Below, piece after piece: positions 26,133 to 32,738 of a DNA stretch of 37,083 nt. Every line of letters begins with the position of its first letter. The first letter of the stretch is position 1. Origin of the DNA: UBA8190 sp003453695 (GTDB lineage: Bacteria > Actinomycetota > Acidimicrobiia > Acidimicrobiales > UBA8190); assembly GCA_036796975.1 (NCBI GenBank), contig DAIRBY010000029.1, forward strand, positions 1-37,083. Direction: 5' to 3'. Position numbers and translations under genes: made by a program. The notes below the pieces were generated by a model. That model did not search any database. It was not told the origin of the DNA and was given only the letters and a program-made list of their open reading frames with translations.

Positions 26133-28046
26133 ATGGTCGGCGAGGGACGACCGCGCAGCGCCATCCGTGACTACGCGCTCATCGGTGACTGTCACACGAA
26201 CGCTCTGGTGTCGCGGACCGGGGCCATCGACTGGCTGTGCTTCCCTCGCCCCGACTCGCCGGCGGTGTTCTGCCACCTCCTCGACGACCAGCACGGCGGC
26301 AACTTCGCCATCCGCGTGGCCGGCGCGCAGTGCAGCCGCCGCTACCTGGAGGACACGAACGTCCTCGTGACCACGTGGGCGGGCGCCGGCGGAACGCTGG
26401 AGGTGACCGACTGCATGCCCGTCGGGCCGTGGGACCCTGCCCGACCGGGGGCGGTGACCACGTACCACAGCGTGCTGCGGCGGGTGCAGTGCCTGGAGGG
26501 CCCGGTGACGGCCAAGGTACGGATCACCCCTCGATTCGAGTACGGCCTCGTCGTGCCCAGGTTGCGCGCCTTGAGCCCGGGGGCGGCTGAGTTCATGGGC
26601 GGCGCCAGCGCGTTGAGCGTCCGGTCGACCCATCCGCTCGAACGGTGGGAGGCGCACACCCTGCGACGTGGCGACACCCTGGCCGCCGACTGGGAGCTCA
26701 TGGCCGGAGAGGAGGCCTGGGTGTCGGCGGTGTGGGCGCCGGCGCACGTCCCGGGCCACGAGCCCGTGGACCCCGACGTCGGGAAGTGGAACAGACAGCT
26801 GGAAGAGACCATCGCCTTCTGGAGGTCGTGGCTGGCGGGGTGCCGCTACGACGGCGACCACGCCGACGTGGTGCGGCGCTCCGCGCTCGTCCTCAAGGCC
26901 CTCACCTATGCACCGACCGGGGCCGTGCTGGCCGCCGCCACCACGAGCCTCCCCGAGGACATCGGTGGCAGTCGCAACTGGGACTACCGCTACACCTGGA
27001 TCCGCGACGCCACGTTGACCCTCACGGCCCTGTTCGTCCTGGGACTGCGCAGCGAGGCCGAGGCCTTCAAGGCGTGGATCGAGCGATCGGGAGCGGGAAG
27101 GCCCCAGGACCTCCAGATCATGTACGGGGTGGCCGGCGAGCGCATGCTTCCGGAGGTCGAGCTCGACCATCTGCTCGGCCACGCCGGCAGCCGTCCGGTC
27201 CGCATCGGCAACGGCGCCGTCAAGCAGTTGCAGCTCGACAGTTACGGCCAGCTGCTCGAGGCGGCATACCTCTTCGCCCGGGCCGGGCTCGAGATCACCA
27301 CCGACAACTGGCACTTCCTGGCCGGGCTGGCCGACGTGTGCTGCGACCGCTGGCGCCAACCCGACCAGGGCATCTGGGAGGTGCGCGACGAGCCGCGCCA
27401 CTTCCTGCACTCGAAGGCCAGCTGCTGGCTGGCGCTGCACCGGGCCGTCCAGTTGGCGGAGCTCCTCGGCCAGCAGCCCGCAAAGGGGTGGGCCGAGGAA
27501 CGCGATGCGTTGGCCCGTTACGTGCTCGACGCCGCCCAGTCGGGCTACATCCCCCAGGCGGCCGCCACCCGGGACACCGACGCGGCGGTCCTGCTCATCC
27601 CCGCCTTCGGACTGCTGTCCGCCGACGACCCGCTCGTGCACGGGACCATCGAGGTGCTGCGTCGCGACCTGGCCGGTCCCCACGGGCTCCTGCACCGGTA
27701 CCGCTGCGGCGACGGCATCGCCGGCGGCGAGGGCGCCTTCCTGCTGTGCAGCTTCTGGATGGTCGACGTGCTGGCCCACGCCGGCAGGGTCGACGAAGCC
27801 TCCGAGCTGCTGGAGCGGCTGCTCGGCCTGGCCAACGACGTCGGCATCTACGCCGAGGAGGTCGACCCGGAAACCGGGGCGCACCTCGGCAACACCCCAC
27901 AGGCCTTCACGCACATGGCGCTGGTGAGCTCGTGCGCCTATGTGTCGGCAGCGCGGCGCGGGCTTCTCCCCGCCGACGGCCGTCCCCACGACTTCGCCGA
28001 GCTGGCCCTGGAACGACTCATGGCGGGGCGCGGCGAACACGCCTGA
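26133..28046 (+). CDS. Glycoside hydrolase family 15 protein (glucoamylase or trehalase)
   Basis: 637 residues. An N-terminal beta-sandwich (to about 230) precedes an (alpha/alpha)6 barrel. The family signatures IRDYALIGDCHTNALVSRTG (11-30) and RNWDYRYTWIRDA (281-293) are present. The proposed acid Glu416 in GIWEVR and the base Glu575/576 in YAEEVDPE match GH15. In actinobacteria this subgroup includes alpha,alpha-trehalases as well as glucoamylases, and sequence alone does not decide. A trehalase would drain the trehalose pool that feeds the TreS-GlgE operon 10 kb away, and a glucoamylase would release glucose from its product. It has its own leaderless-type promoter. Confidence 0.92.
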   Translation: MVGEGRPRSAIRDYALIGDCHTNALVSRTGAIDWLCFPRPDSPAVFCHLLDDQHGGNFAIRVAGAQCSRRYLEDTNVLVTTWAGAGGTLEVTDCMPVGPWDPARPGAVTTYHSVLRRVQCLEGPVTAKVRITPRFEYGLVVPRLRALSPGAAEFMGGASALSVRSTHPLERWEAHTLRRGDTLAADWELMAGEEAWVSAVWAPAHVPGHEPVDPDVGKWNRQLEETIAFWRSWLAGCRYDGDHADVVRRSALVLKALTYAPTGAVLAAATTSLPEDIGGSRNWDYRYTWIRDATLTLTALFVLGLRSEAEAFKAWIERSGAGRPQDLQIMYGVAGERMLPEVELDHLLGHAGSRPVRIGNGAVKQLQLDSYGQLLEAAYLFARAGLEITTDNWHFLAGLADVCCDRWRQPDQGIWEVRDEPRHFLHSKASCWLALHRAVQLAELLGQQPAKGWAEERDALARYVLDAAQSGYIPQAAATRDTDAAVLLIPAFGLLSADDPLVHGTIEVLRRDLAGPHGLLHRYRCGDGIAGGEGAFLLCSFWMVDVLAHAGRVDEASELLERLLGLANDVGIYAEEVDPETGAHLGNTPQAFTHMALVSSCAYVSAARRGLLPADGRPHDFAELALERLMAGRGEHA

Positions 28047-28071
28047 CGCCGGCACGGCCGGCGAACACGCC
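28032..28071. repeat. 12-bp direct repeat flanking a hairpin at convergent ends
   Basis: GGCGAACACGCC occurs at 28032-28043 (last codons of the GH15 gene) and again at 28060-28071. Between them GCCGGC-ACG-GCCGGC (28048-28062) forms an inverted repeat that could terminate either convergent gene. Confidence 0.5.
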
Positions 28072-28076
28072 CGAGG

Positions 28077-28595
28077 TCAGCCCATGGTCTTGGCGCCGTC
28101 GATCGACTCCCGGATGATGTCGGCGTGCCCGGCGTGCTGGGCCGTCTCGGCGACGAGATGGACCATGACCCGGCGCACCGACCGGCGGGCCCCCGGGGGG
28201 AACCAGGGTGCCTCGGGCAACGGCTGCGACTCGTCCAGCGACGCGGCGGACACGACCAGCTCGTCGGTCTCCCGCGCCGCCGCCTCGTAGTCGTCGAGCA
28301 GCCCTGCCAAGGTGTCGCCGGGCTCCATGCGGAAGCCGGCGGCGTGGGAGGCGGCGCGCTCGGGGGTGAACGCCATGGCGACCGGCCCTCGCCGGACGAA
28401 GTCGGCCCAGGCACGCTCCACGGCGGTGACGTGCTTGATGATGCCACCCAGGCACAGCTCGCTCACCGTGGGACGCATGGCCGCCTGCTCGTCGGTCAGG
28501 TCCCGGACGGTCCTCCTGAGGAAGCCACGGTGCGCAGCGAGCGCCTCCAAGATGTCGTCGCGCTCGTTCTTCTCCGAAGTGGTGTCAGCGGTCAT
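28077..28595 (-). CDS. DinB-family (DUF664-like) putative metalloenzyme
   Basis: 172 residues, a four-helix bundle by pattern. Candidate metal-binding histidines are His55 in IIKHVTAVERAW and the His154/His157 pair in TAQHAGHADIIRE. The C-terminal ETAQHAGHADIIRES segment is typical of the DUF664 subgroup. Relatives include mycothiol- and bacillithiol-dependent S-transferases, so a thiol-linked detoxification role is possible in a mycothiol-using actinobacterium. The ATG at 28595 overlaps the upstream methyltransferase stop (ATGA), so the two are made together. Confidence 0.85.
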   Translation of the reverse strand: MTADTTSEKNERDDILEALAAHRGFLRRTVRDLTDEQAAMRPTVSELCLGGIIKHVTAVERAWADFVRRGPVAMAFTPERAASHAAGFRMEPGDTLAGLLDDYEAAARETDELVVSAASLDESQPLPEAPWFPPGARRSVRRVMVHLVAETAQHAGHADIIRESIDGAKTMG

Positions 28596-29392
28596 GTCCG
28601 GACGCTACTCAGTGGCGAGGGCGGCATCCGGGCGGCGACGCCGCGCAGGTCGCCGTCCTCGTCCCTCCAGGTGACGACGTCGTCAGCGTCGAACCCCTGC
28701 CCTCGCAAGGCGACCGCCAACGAGCGGTCCTGGTCTCCGCCGACCTCCGTGAGCAGCCAGCCCCCCGGACGCAGGAGCCGGGCGGCGTCGGCCACCACGC
28801 GGCGCACCACTTCCAACCCGTCGGCACCGCCGTCGAGGGCGACGTGCGGCTCCCAGCGCTGCACGTCGCCGGGGAGGTAGCGAAAGGCGCCGGTGGGCAC
28901 GTACAGCGCCACCGCCGTCACCACGTCGAAGGCGCCCGAGCGCAGTGGTCCCCCCACGTCGCCCTGCACGACGGCGACGCCGTTGCGCCGGGCGCACGAC
29001 ACGGCCCGCGGATCGGCGTCCGTGCCCACGACCACGGCTCCCGGCACCTCGGCCATGAGAAGGTGGGCGACAGCGCCGCTCCCGGTGCACAAGTCGGCGG
29101 CGCGGCCGGGTCGGCGGCGGAGCAGCCGAGCTGCCCGGTGGGCCAGCTCCTCGCTCTGGGCCCGGGGCACGTATACCCCGGGGTCGACCCACACCCGCCG
29201 CCCGCAGAACCACGACCTCCCCACGATCCACGCCAGCGGTTCGCCCGTCTCACGCCGGCGGACCCATCGCTCGAGCTCGTCTTGGTCGCACGCCGCCGAG
29301 ACGAGCTCGCCCGCTTCCTCGTGGGCGGCCACGCACCCGGCCGCCCTCAGCCGCCGGGCCAGGCCGGCGCGATCGTGCGCCGTCGGCTTCAC
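28592..29392 (-). CDS. PrmC/HemK-like methyltransferase lacking the NPPY motif
   Basis: 266 residues. The N-terminal helical region and the GEPLAWIVG...VPRAQSEEL segment correspond to the PrmC family (usually ...IPRPETE), and motif I is ADLCTGSGAVA (99-109). The usual catalytic NPPY is replaced by VALY (161-164), followed by the normal VPTG and YLPGDVQRWEP...ALDGGADGL pattern. The family methylates Gln of release-factor GGQ motifs; the loss of Asn-Pro-Pro makes that unlikely here. The GTG start at 29392 lies 14 nt downstream of an inverted repeat. It is translationally coupled to the DinB-family gene. Confidence 0.8.
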   Translation of the reverse strand: MKPTAHDRAGLARRLRAAGCVAAHEEAGELVSAACDQDELERWVRRRETGEPLAWIVGRSWFCGRRVWVDPGVYVPRAQSEELAHRAARLLRRRPGRAADLCTGSGAVAHLLMAEVPGAVVVGTDADPRAVSCARRNGVAVVQGDVGGPLRSGAFDVVTAVALYVPTGAFRYLPGDVQRWEPHVALDGGADGLEVVRRVVADAARLLRPGGWLLTEVGGDQDRSLAVALRGQGFDADDVVTWRDEDGDLRGVAARMPPSPLSSVRT

Positions 29393-29405
29393 GAAGTGAA
29401 GAGCT

Positions 29406-29424
29406 CCGGGCGTGTCGCGCCCGG
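29406..29424. promoter_or_regulatory. Perfect inverted repeat between divergent genes
   Basis: CCGGGCG-TGTCG-CGCCCGG, with 7-bp perfect arms and a 5-nt centre, lies between the PrmC-like gene (minus) and the uppP promoter (plus). It could be an operator or a leader hairpin for the minus-strand operon. Confidence 0.45.
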
Positions 29425-29439
29425 CAGTGCTCCGTCACC

Positions 29440-29468
29440 TTGACGCTCTGCACCCGTCCCGATTACAC
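29440..29468 (+). promoter_or_regulatory. Promoter of uppP with leaderless spacing
   Basis: TTGACG (29440-29445), 17-nt spacer, TTACAC (29463-29468), then 7 nt to the GTG at 29476. This is the best -35/-10 pair in the window. It implies that the TTG at 29440, which opens the reading frame, is the -35 box and not a start codon. Confidence 0.65.
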
Positions 29469-29475
29469 CCGGCAC

Positions 29476-30420
29476 GTGGCCGCCATCTACCACCTGAATC
29501 TCGTGCAGGCCATCGCCATCGGCCTGCTGCAGGGCATCACCGAGCTGTTCCCGGTGTCGAGCCTGGGCCATACGGTCCTGGTGCCCTCGTGGATCGGCGG
29601 CACATGGGCCACGTTGGTGCACCAGGAATCCCAGGCCGAGAGCCCGTACCTGGCCTTCGTGGTGGGCCTCCACCTGGCCACGGCGGTGGTCCTCCTGGGC
29701 TTCTACATCCGGGAGTGGATCCGGCTCGTGAAGGGCTTCTTCAGCTCCATCGCCAGGCGCCGGGTGACCACGCACGAGGAACGCCTGGCCTGGCTCATCG
29801 TCGTCGCCACTGTGCCGGTCGGCATCCTGGGCCTCGCATTCGAGCACGACTTCCGTGTGCTCTTCGCCAAGCCGATCGCCGCAGCACTCTTCCTCATCGT
29901 GAACGGCTTCGTCCTCATCGCCGGCGAACTCCATCGGCGGCGACGCTTGCCCGAGGCCGAGTCCGAACCGGCGGCGCGGGCCACGAGATGGCGGGACCGG
30001 CGCATCGTGCCCATGGACGAGCCGGCCGAGCGCGAGCTGTCCCGCATCGGCGTCGCAAGTGCCGCCGTGATCGGCGCCAGTCAGGCGGCCGCGCTCCTGG
30101 CCGGCATCAGTCGAGAGGGCGTGGCCATGGTGGGCGGGCTGTTCCGCGGCCTCGACAACGAAAACGCCTTGCGCTTCTCGTTCCTGTTGTCCACTCCGGT
30201 GATCTTCGCCGCCGGCTTCTTGAAGGTGCCCGACCTGCTGGGCACGCTGGGAAACGGCATCCACGGCGAGGTGGTGGCCGGCAGCCTGGCAGCAGTGGCA
30301 AGTTCGCTCTTCGCCATCGTCTTCCTGAGCCGGTACTTCCAGACGAGGACCCTGGTGCCCTTCGCCGTGTACTGCTGGGCGTTCGGGCTGGCGTCGGTCA
30401 TCCGCTTCGGGGCGTTCTGA
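29476..30420 (+). CDS. uppP: Undecaprenyl-diphosphatase UppP (BacA)
   Basis: 314 residues with about eight membrane segments. It dephosphorylates undecaprenyl diphosphate on the outer face of the membrane, recycling the carrier for peptidoglycan and other wall polymers. The first conserved block, GLLQGITELFPVSSLGH (about 17-33), contains the Gln/Glu and Ser residues of the active site; the second block is LLAGISREGVAMVGG, with the conserved Ser-Arg, although the usual Pro-Gly reads Ala-Gly. A charged cytoplasmic insert (about 155-190) is longer than in E. coli. The start is set by the promoter geometry. The last 23 bp overlap the convergent SDR gene. Confidence 0.92.
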   Translation: MAAIYHLNLVQAIAIGLLQGITELFPVSSLGHTVLVPSWIGGTWATLVHQESQAESPYLAFVVGLHLATAVVLLGFYIREWIRLVKGFFSSIARRRVTTHEERLAWLIVVATVPVGILGLAFEHDFRVLFAKPIAAALFLIVNGFVLIAGELHRRRRLPEAESEPAARATRWRDRRIVPMDEPAERELSRIGVASAAVIGASQAAALLAGISREGVAMVGGLFRGLDNENALRFSFLLSTPVIFAAGFLKVPDLLGTLGNGIHGEVVAGSLAAVASSLFAIVFLSRYFQTRTLVPFAVYCWAFGLASVIRFGAF

Positions 30421-31174
30421 CCGCTCCCCCCTCCAGGCTCTCGGCCGGGTCGATGGGGCTCCACAGCGACACCCCGCCGTCGGCGGCGAGCACCTGGCCG
30501 GTGACCCAGTCCAGGGTGAGGAGCGCCTCCACCGCCTCCGCCACGCCGCTCGGCGTGCCGACCCCTCCGAGCGCGGCGCGCTCGGCGACGCGCTCTCGAT
30601 ATCCGGGCAATCGCCCGGTCGACGCCAACAGCGGCGTGTCGGTCGTGCCCGGAGCCACGGCGTTCACCCGGATGCCGAAGGGACCGAGCTCGCGCGCCGC
30701 CACCCGCACCAACTGCGCCACCGCCGCCTTGGACACGCTGTAGTGGCTCATCATCCGGTCCGCCAAGAACCCCGACACCGAGGTCACGGCGACGACCGAC
30801 CCGCCCCGGCCGGCGTCCACCATGAGCCGTCCCACGGCACGCAGGCACAGGTAGGTGCCACGCAGGTTCACGGCCATGACCCGGTCCCAGTCCTCGAGCG
30901 GCATGTCGAGCAGCGGGCCGAATCCCCCCACGCCGGCGTTGAGCACGGCCACGTCGATCCCACCCAGGGTGTCGCGGACCTCTTTCATCCCCGCGTCGAC
31001 GGCGTGCTCGTCGGCGATGTCACAGCTGACGGTCAGGTCGGCGGCGCCGTCGGGCGGGGGCACGAGGTCGAGGACGGCGACGGCCGCTCGGCGCGACCTG
31101 AGACGCGACACCACGGCGGCGCCGATGCCACTGGCGCCGCCGGTCACCACCGCTCGTGCCCCGCTCAGCTCCAA
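30398..31174 (-). CDS. Short-chain dehydrogenase/reductase (SDR)
   Basis: About 258 residues from a TTG at 31174 that gives MELSGARAVVTGG-. The nucleotide-binding TGGASGIG is near the start, then NAGVGG, the active-site Ser in VTSVSGF and Tyr-x-x-x-Lys in HYSVSK, and PGTTDTPLL after the catalytic region. This is the classical SDR layout (FabG-like), using NAD(P)H for keto/alcohol interconversion; the substrate is unknown. A longer frame opens at 31237 (TTG) or 31231 (GTG), adding a basic Trp/Arg-rich stretch that looks unlike SDR N-termini, so the shorter start is preferred. It is convergent with uppP and divergent from the kinase gene. Confidence 0.85.
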   Translation of the reverse strand: MELSGARAVVTGGASGIGAAVVSRLRSRRAAVAVLDLVPPPDGAADLTVSCDIADEHAVDAGMKEVRDTLGGIDVAVLNAGVGGFGPLLDMPLEDWDRVMAVNLRGTYLCLRAVGRLMVDAGRGGSVVAVTSVSGFLADRMMSHYSVSKAAVAQLVRVAARELGPFGIRVNAVAPGTTDTPLLASTGRLPGYRERVAERAALGGVGTPSGVAEAVEALLTLDWVTGQVLAADGGVSLWSPIDPAESLEGGAVRTPRSG

Positions 31175-31286
31175 CGGCTCACGACTGCTCGAAGCTCCAC
31201 GCCATCGACGCCACGGTCGGATCCACGACACCGTCAATCATGCCCTCGGCGCGGGCCAGGCGCGACGCCCGAGACGCCACTGCCAG

Positions 31287-31292
31287 TAGCGT
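31287..31292 (+). promoter_or_regulatory. -10-like hexamer upstream of the histidine kinase gene
   Basis: TAGCGT, giving a leader of about 30 nt to the GTG at 31332. That GTG has GGGGAG 8 nt upstream. Confidence 0.35.
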
Positions 31293-31331
31293 GGACGGGG
31301 CAGCACGTGGGCGGCTCGGGGAGCGTTGCCC

Positions 31332-32648
31332 GTGTCGATGGGGAGGGGAAGTCCGAAGCTGTCCGGAGCGGCGCCGCTGGGGCGGCGCCTCGGACATCGC
31401 GTGTCGGCGGTGGCGGAGCGGCGAGGCGAGATCCTCGCCATGGCCTACGGCCTGGCCACCCTGGGCGCCATCGGAGCCTGGGCGGCGGCGCCCGGACAGA
31501 TCCTGAACGTCGTCGGCATCGCGTTCCCCGTGGCGACGGCCGGTTTGGCCTCGGCGCTGTTCTTCCTCTTCCGGCGCCGGCTCCCGCCCTACGCCGAGGA
31601 CGTCGCCGTGCTGGGGAGCCTGGCGCTGCTCGGGGTGGGCATCGCCTACACCGCCCAGCCGGCGCTGTTCACGCCGTACTACGTGTGGGTCGGATTCTCG
31701 GCGCCCATGTGGTTCGGGCGCCGGCGAGCGGTCCTCTACCTCCTCCTCACGATGGTGGCGTGCGGAGCGGACATGTTGGTCGCCGGCACCCGCGCCGCGC
31801 TGGCGTCGTGGTTCGTGACGAGCGCCATCCTCGTCGTCGCCTTCCTGGTGGTGGAGTTCTTGAGCCGGCGCCTCGTCGACCACGAACGTCTTGCCGCCGT
31901 GGGCGAGATGGCGTCGGCCGTCGGCCACGAGCTGCGCAACCCGCTCACCGCCATCTCGAACGCGCTGTACCTGATCCGGGCCTCGCTTCCCGAGCCGCTC
32001 GATCCGGAGACGGAGCGCCACCTGCGCCTGGCGGAGCGGGAGACGACCCGGGCGAGCTCCATCACCGAGGACGTCATGGCTTTCGTCCGGCCCCGCGTTG
32101 CCGTGTTAGCCCGGATCGAGGTGAGGGAGGTGGTCGCCGCCGCGCTCGCCACCGCCCCGCCTCCCGAAGCGGTGCGCGTCGAGAAGGACCTCTCCGAGGC
32201 GCGGCTCTACGCCGATCGCGACCAGGTGGTCGAGGTCATGACCAACCTGCTCTCCAACGCCTACGAGGCCATGCCCAGCGGGGTCGTCACCGTGCGGGCC
32301 CGTCCCGAACGGGGGCGGGTCGTGCTCAGCGTGGCCGACACCGGGCCGGGGATGGAGAAGGCGGTGAGCGACCGGGTGTTCGAGCCCTTCTTCACCACCC
32401 GCCACCGGGGCACCGGCTTGGGCTTGGCCATCGTCCGCCGGCTCGTGGAAGACCACGGCGGCACCGTGGAGGTGCACAGCACCCCCGGACAGGGCACCAC
32501 CTTCGTCCTCCGCCTTCCGGCCGCCCCCGCCGCCCCGGCTGTCCCTCGGGGGGCCTCGTCGGGCCCGTCTGGGACGCCCGCGCCCGATCCTGAGCCGGAC
32601 GGAGCAATCACTCCGGAGCTTGCGCCGCGTAGTCTTGACAACACCTGA
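31332..32648 (+). CDS. Membrane sensor histidine kinase, orphan
   Basis: 438 residues. The N-terminal 185 residues hold five or six hydrophobic segments with very short loops and no large extracellular domain, suggesting sensing within the membrane. Next come the H-box GHELRNPLT with the phospho-accepting His, the N-box LLSNAYEA, G1 box DTGPGME, F-box FEPFFTTR and G2 box GTGLGLAI, so autophosphorylation residues are complete. A Pro/Ala-rich tail of about 45 residues follows. No response regulator is adjacent on either side, so the partner is unknown. The GTG at 31332 is chosen for its Shine-Dalgarno sequence; ATG 31338 is an alternative. Confidence 0.9.
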   Translation: MSMGRGSPKLSGAAPLGRRLGHRVSAVAERRGEILAMAYGLATLGAIGAWAAAPGQILNVVGIAFPVATAGLASALFFLFRRRLPPYAEDVAVLGSLALLGVGIAYTAQPALFTPYYVWVGFSAPMWFGRRRAVLYLLLTMVACGADMLVAGTRAALASWFVTSAILVVAFLVVEFLSRRLVDHERLAAVGEMASAVGHELRNPLTAISNALYLIRASLPEPLDPETERHLRLAERETTRASSITEDVMAFVRPRVAVLARIEVREVVAAALATAPPPEAVRVEKDLSEARLYADRDQVVEVMTNLLSNAYEAMPSGVVTVRARPERGRVVLSVADTGPGMEKAVSDRVFEPFFTTRHRGTGLGLAIVRRLVEDHGGTVEVHSTPGQGTTFVLRLPAAPAAPAVPRGASSGPSGTPAPDPEPDGAITPELAPRSLDNT

Positions 32649-32663
32649 CGTAGGTGTCAGTTT
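32635..32663 (+). promoter_or_regulatory. TTGACA box with inverted repeat, promoter/operator or terminator
   Basis: TTGACA (32635-32640) lies in the last codons of the kinase gene. The next 17 nt are a perfect inverted repeat, ACACCT-GACGT-AGGTGT (32641-32657), followed by CAGTTTCTTT. As DNA it would be an operator between -35 and a weak -10; as RNA it would be a 6-bp stem with a U-rich tail ending the kinase transcript. Confidence 0.4.
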
Positions 32664-32672
32664 CTTTGGAGT

Positions 32673-32721
32673 GGTGGTGCGGCGGATGCACCACCGAGGG
32701 GGTGCGGCGGAAGCACTCCCC
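32673..32721 (+). ncRNA. Tandem near-identical hairpins in the 5' leader of the Cys-rich secreted protein gene
   Basis: Hairpin 1 is GGTGGTGC-GGCGGAT-GCACCACC (32673-32695), with a perfect 8-bp stem. Hairpin 2 is GGGGGTGC-GGCGGAA-GCAC-T-CCCC (32698-32721), with one bulged T. The cores GGTGCGGCGGA(T/A)GCAC match at 15 of 16 positions, exactly 25 nt apart, and both loops show GGCGGA. The second hairpin ends a few nt before the ribosome-binding site GGGAGG, so it could gate translation. It resembles no riboswitch class that I know. Confidence 0.5.
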
Positions 32722-32738
32722 TAGCGGGAGGAAAACAC

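Noticed and set aside
26043..28055. N-terminal extension of the Old Yellow Enzyme frame by 671 codons
   Set aside because: It is the antisense of the GH15 gene. The true start at 26042 is followed at once by the family's N-terminal signature.
31179..31290. Minus-strand frame ending just before the SDR (MIDGVVDPTVASMAWSFEQ)
   Set aside because: It briefly looked like a gene 3' end, but the upstream part is antisense to the kinase gene and no family is recognised.
30743..32593. Plus-strand frame of 616 codons covering the SDR and kinase genes
   Set aside because: Low-complexity Arg/Gly/Pro content, out of frame with the kinase motifs, and antisense to the SDR.
32673..32721. Known riboswitch or the actinobacterial 6C RNA motif
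   Set aside because: The loops are GGCGGA rather than runs of C, and no conserved riboswitch core that I know is present.
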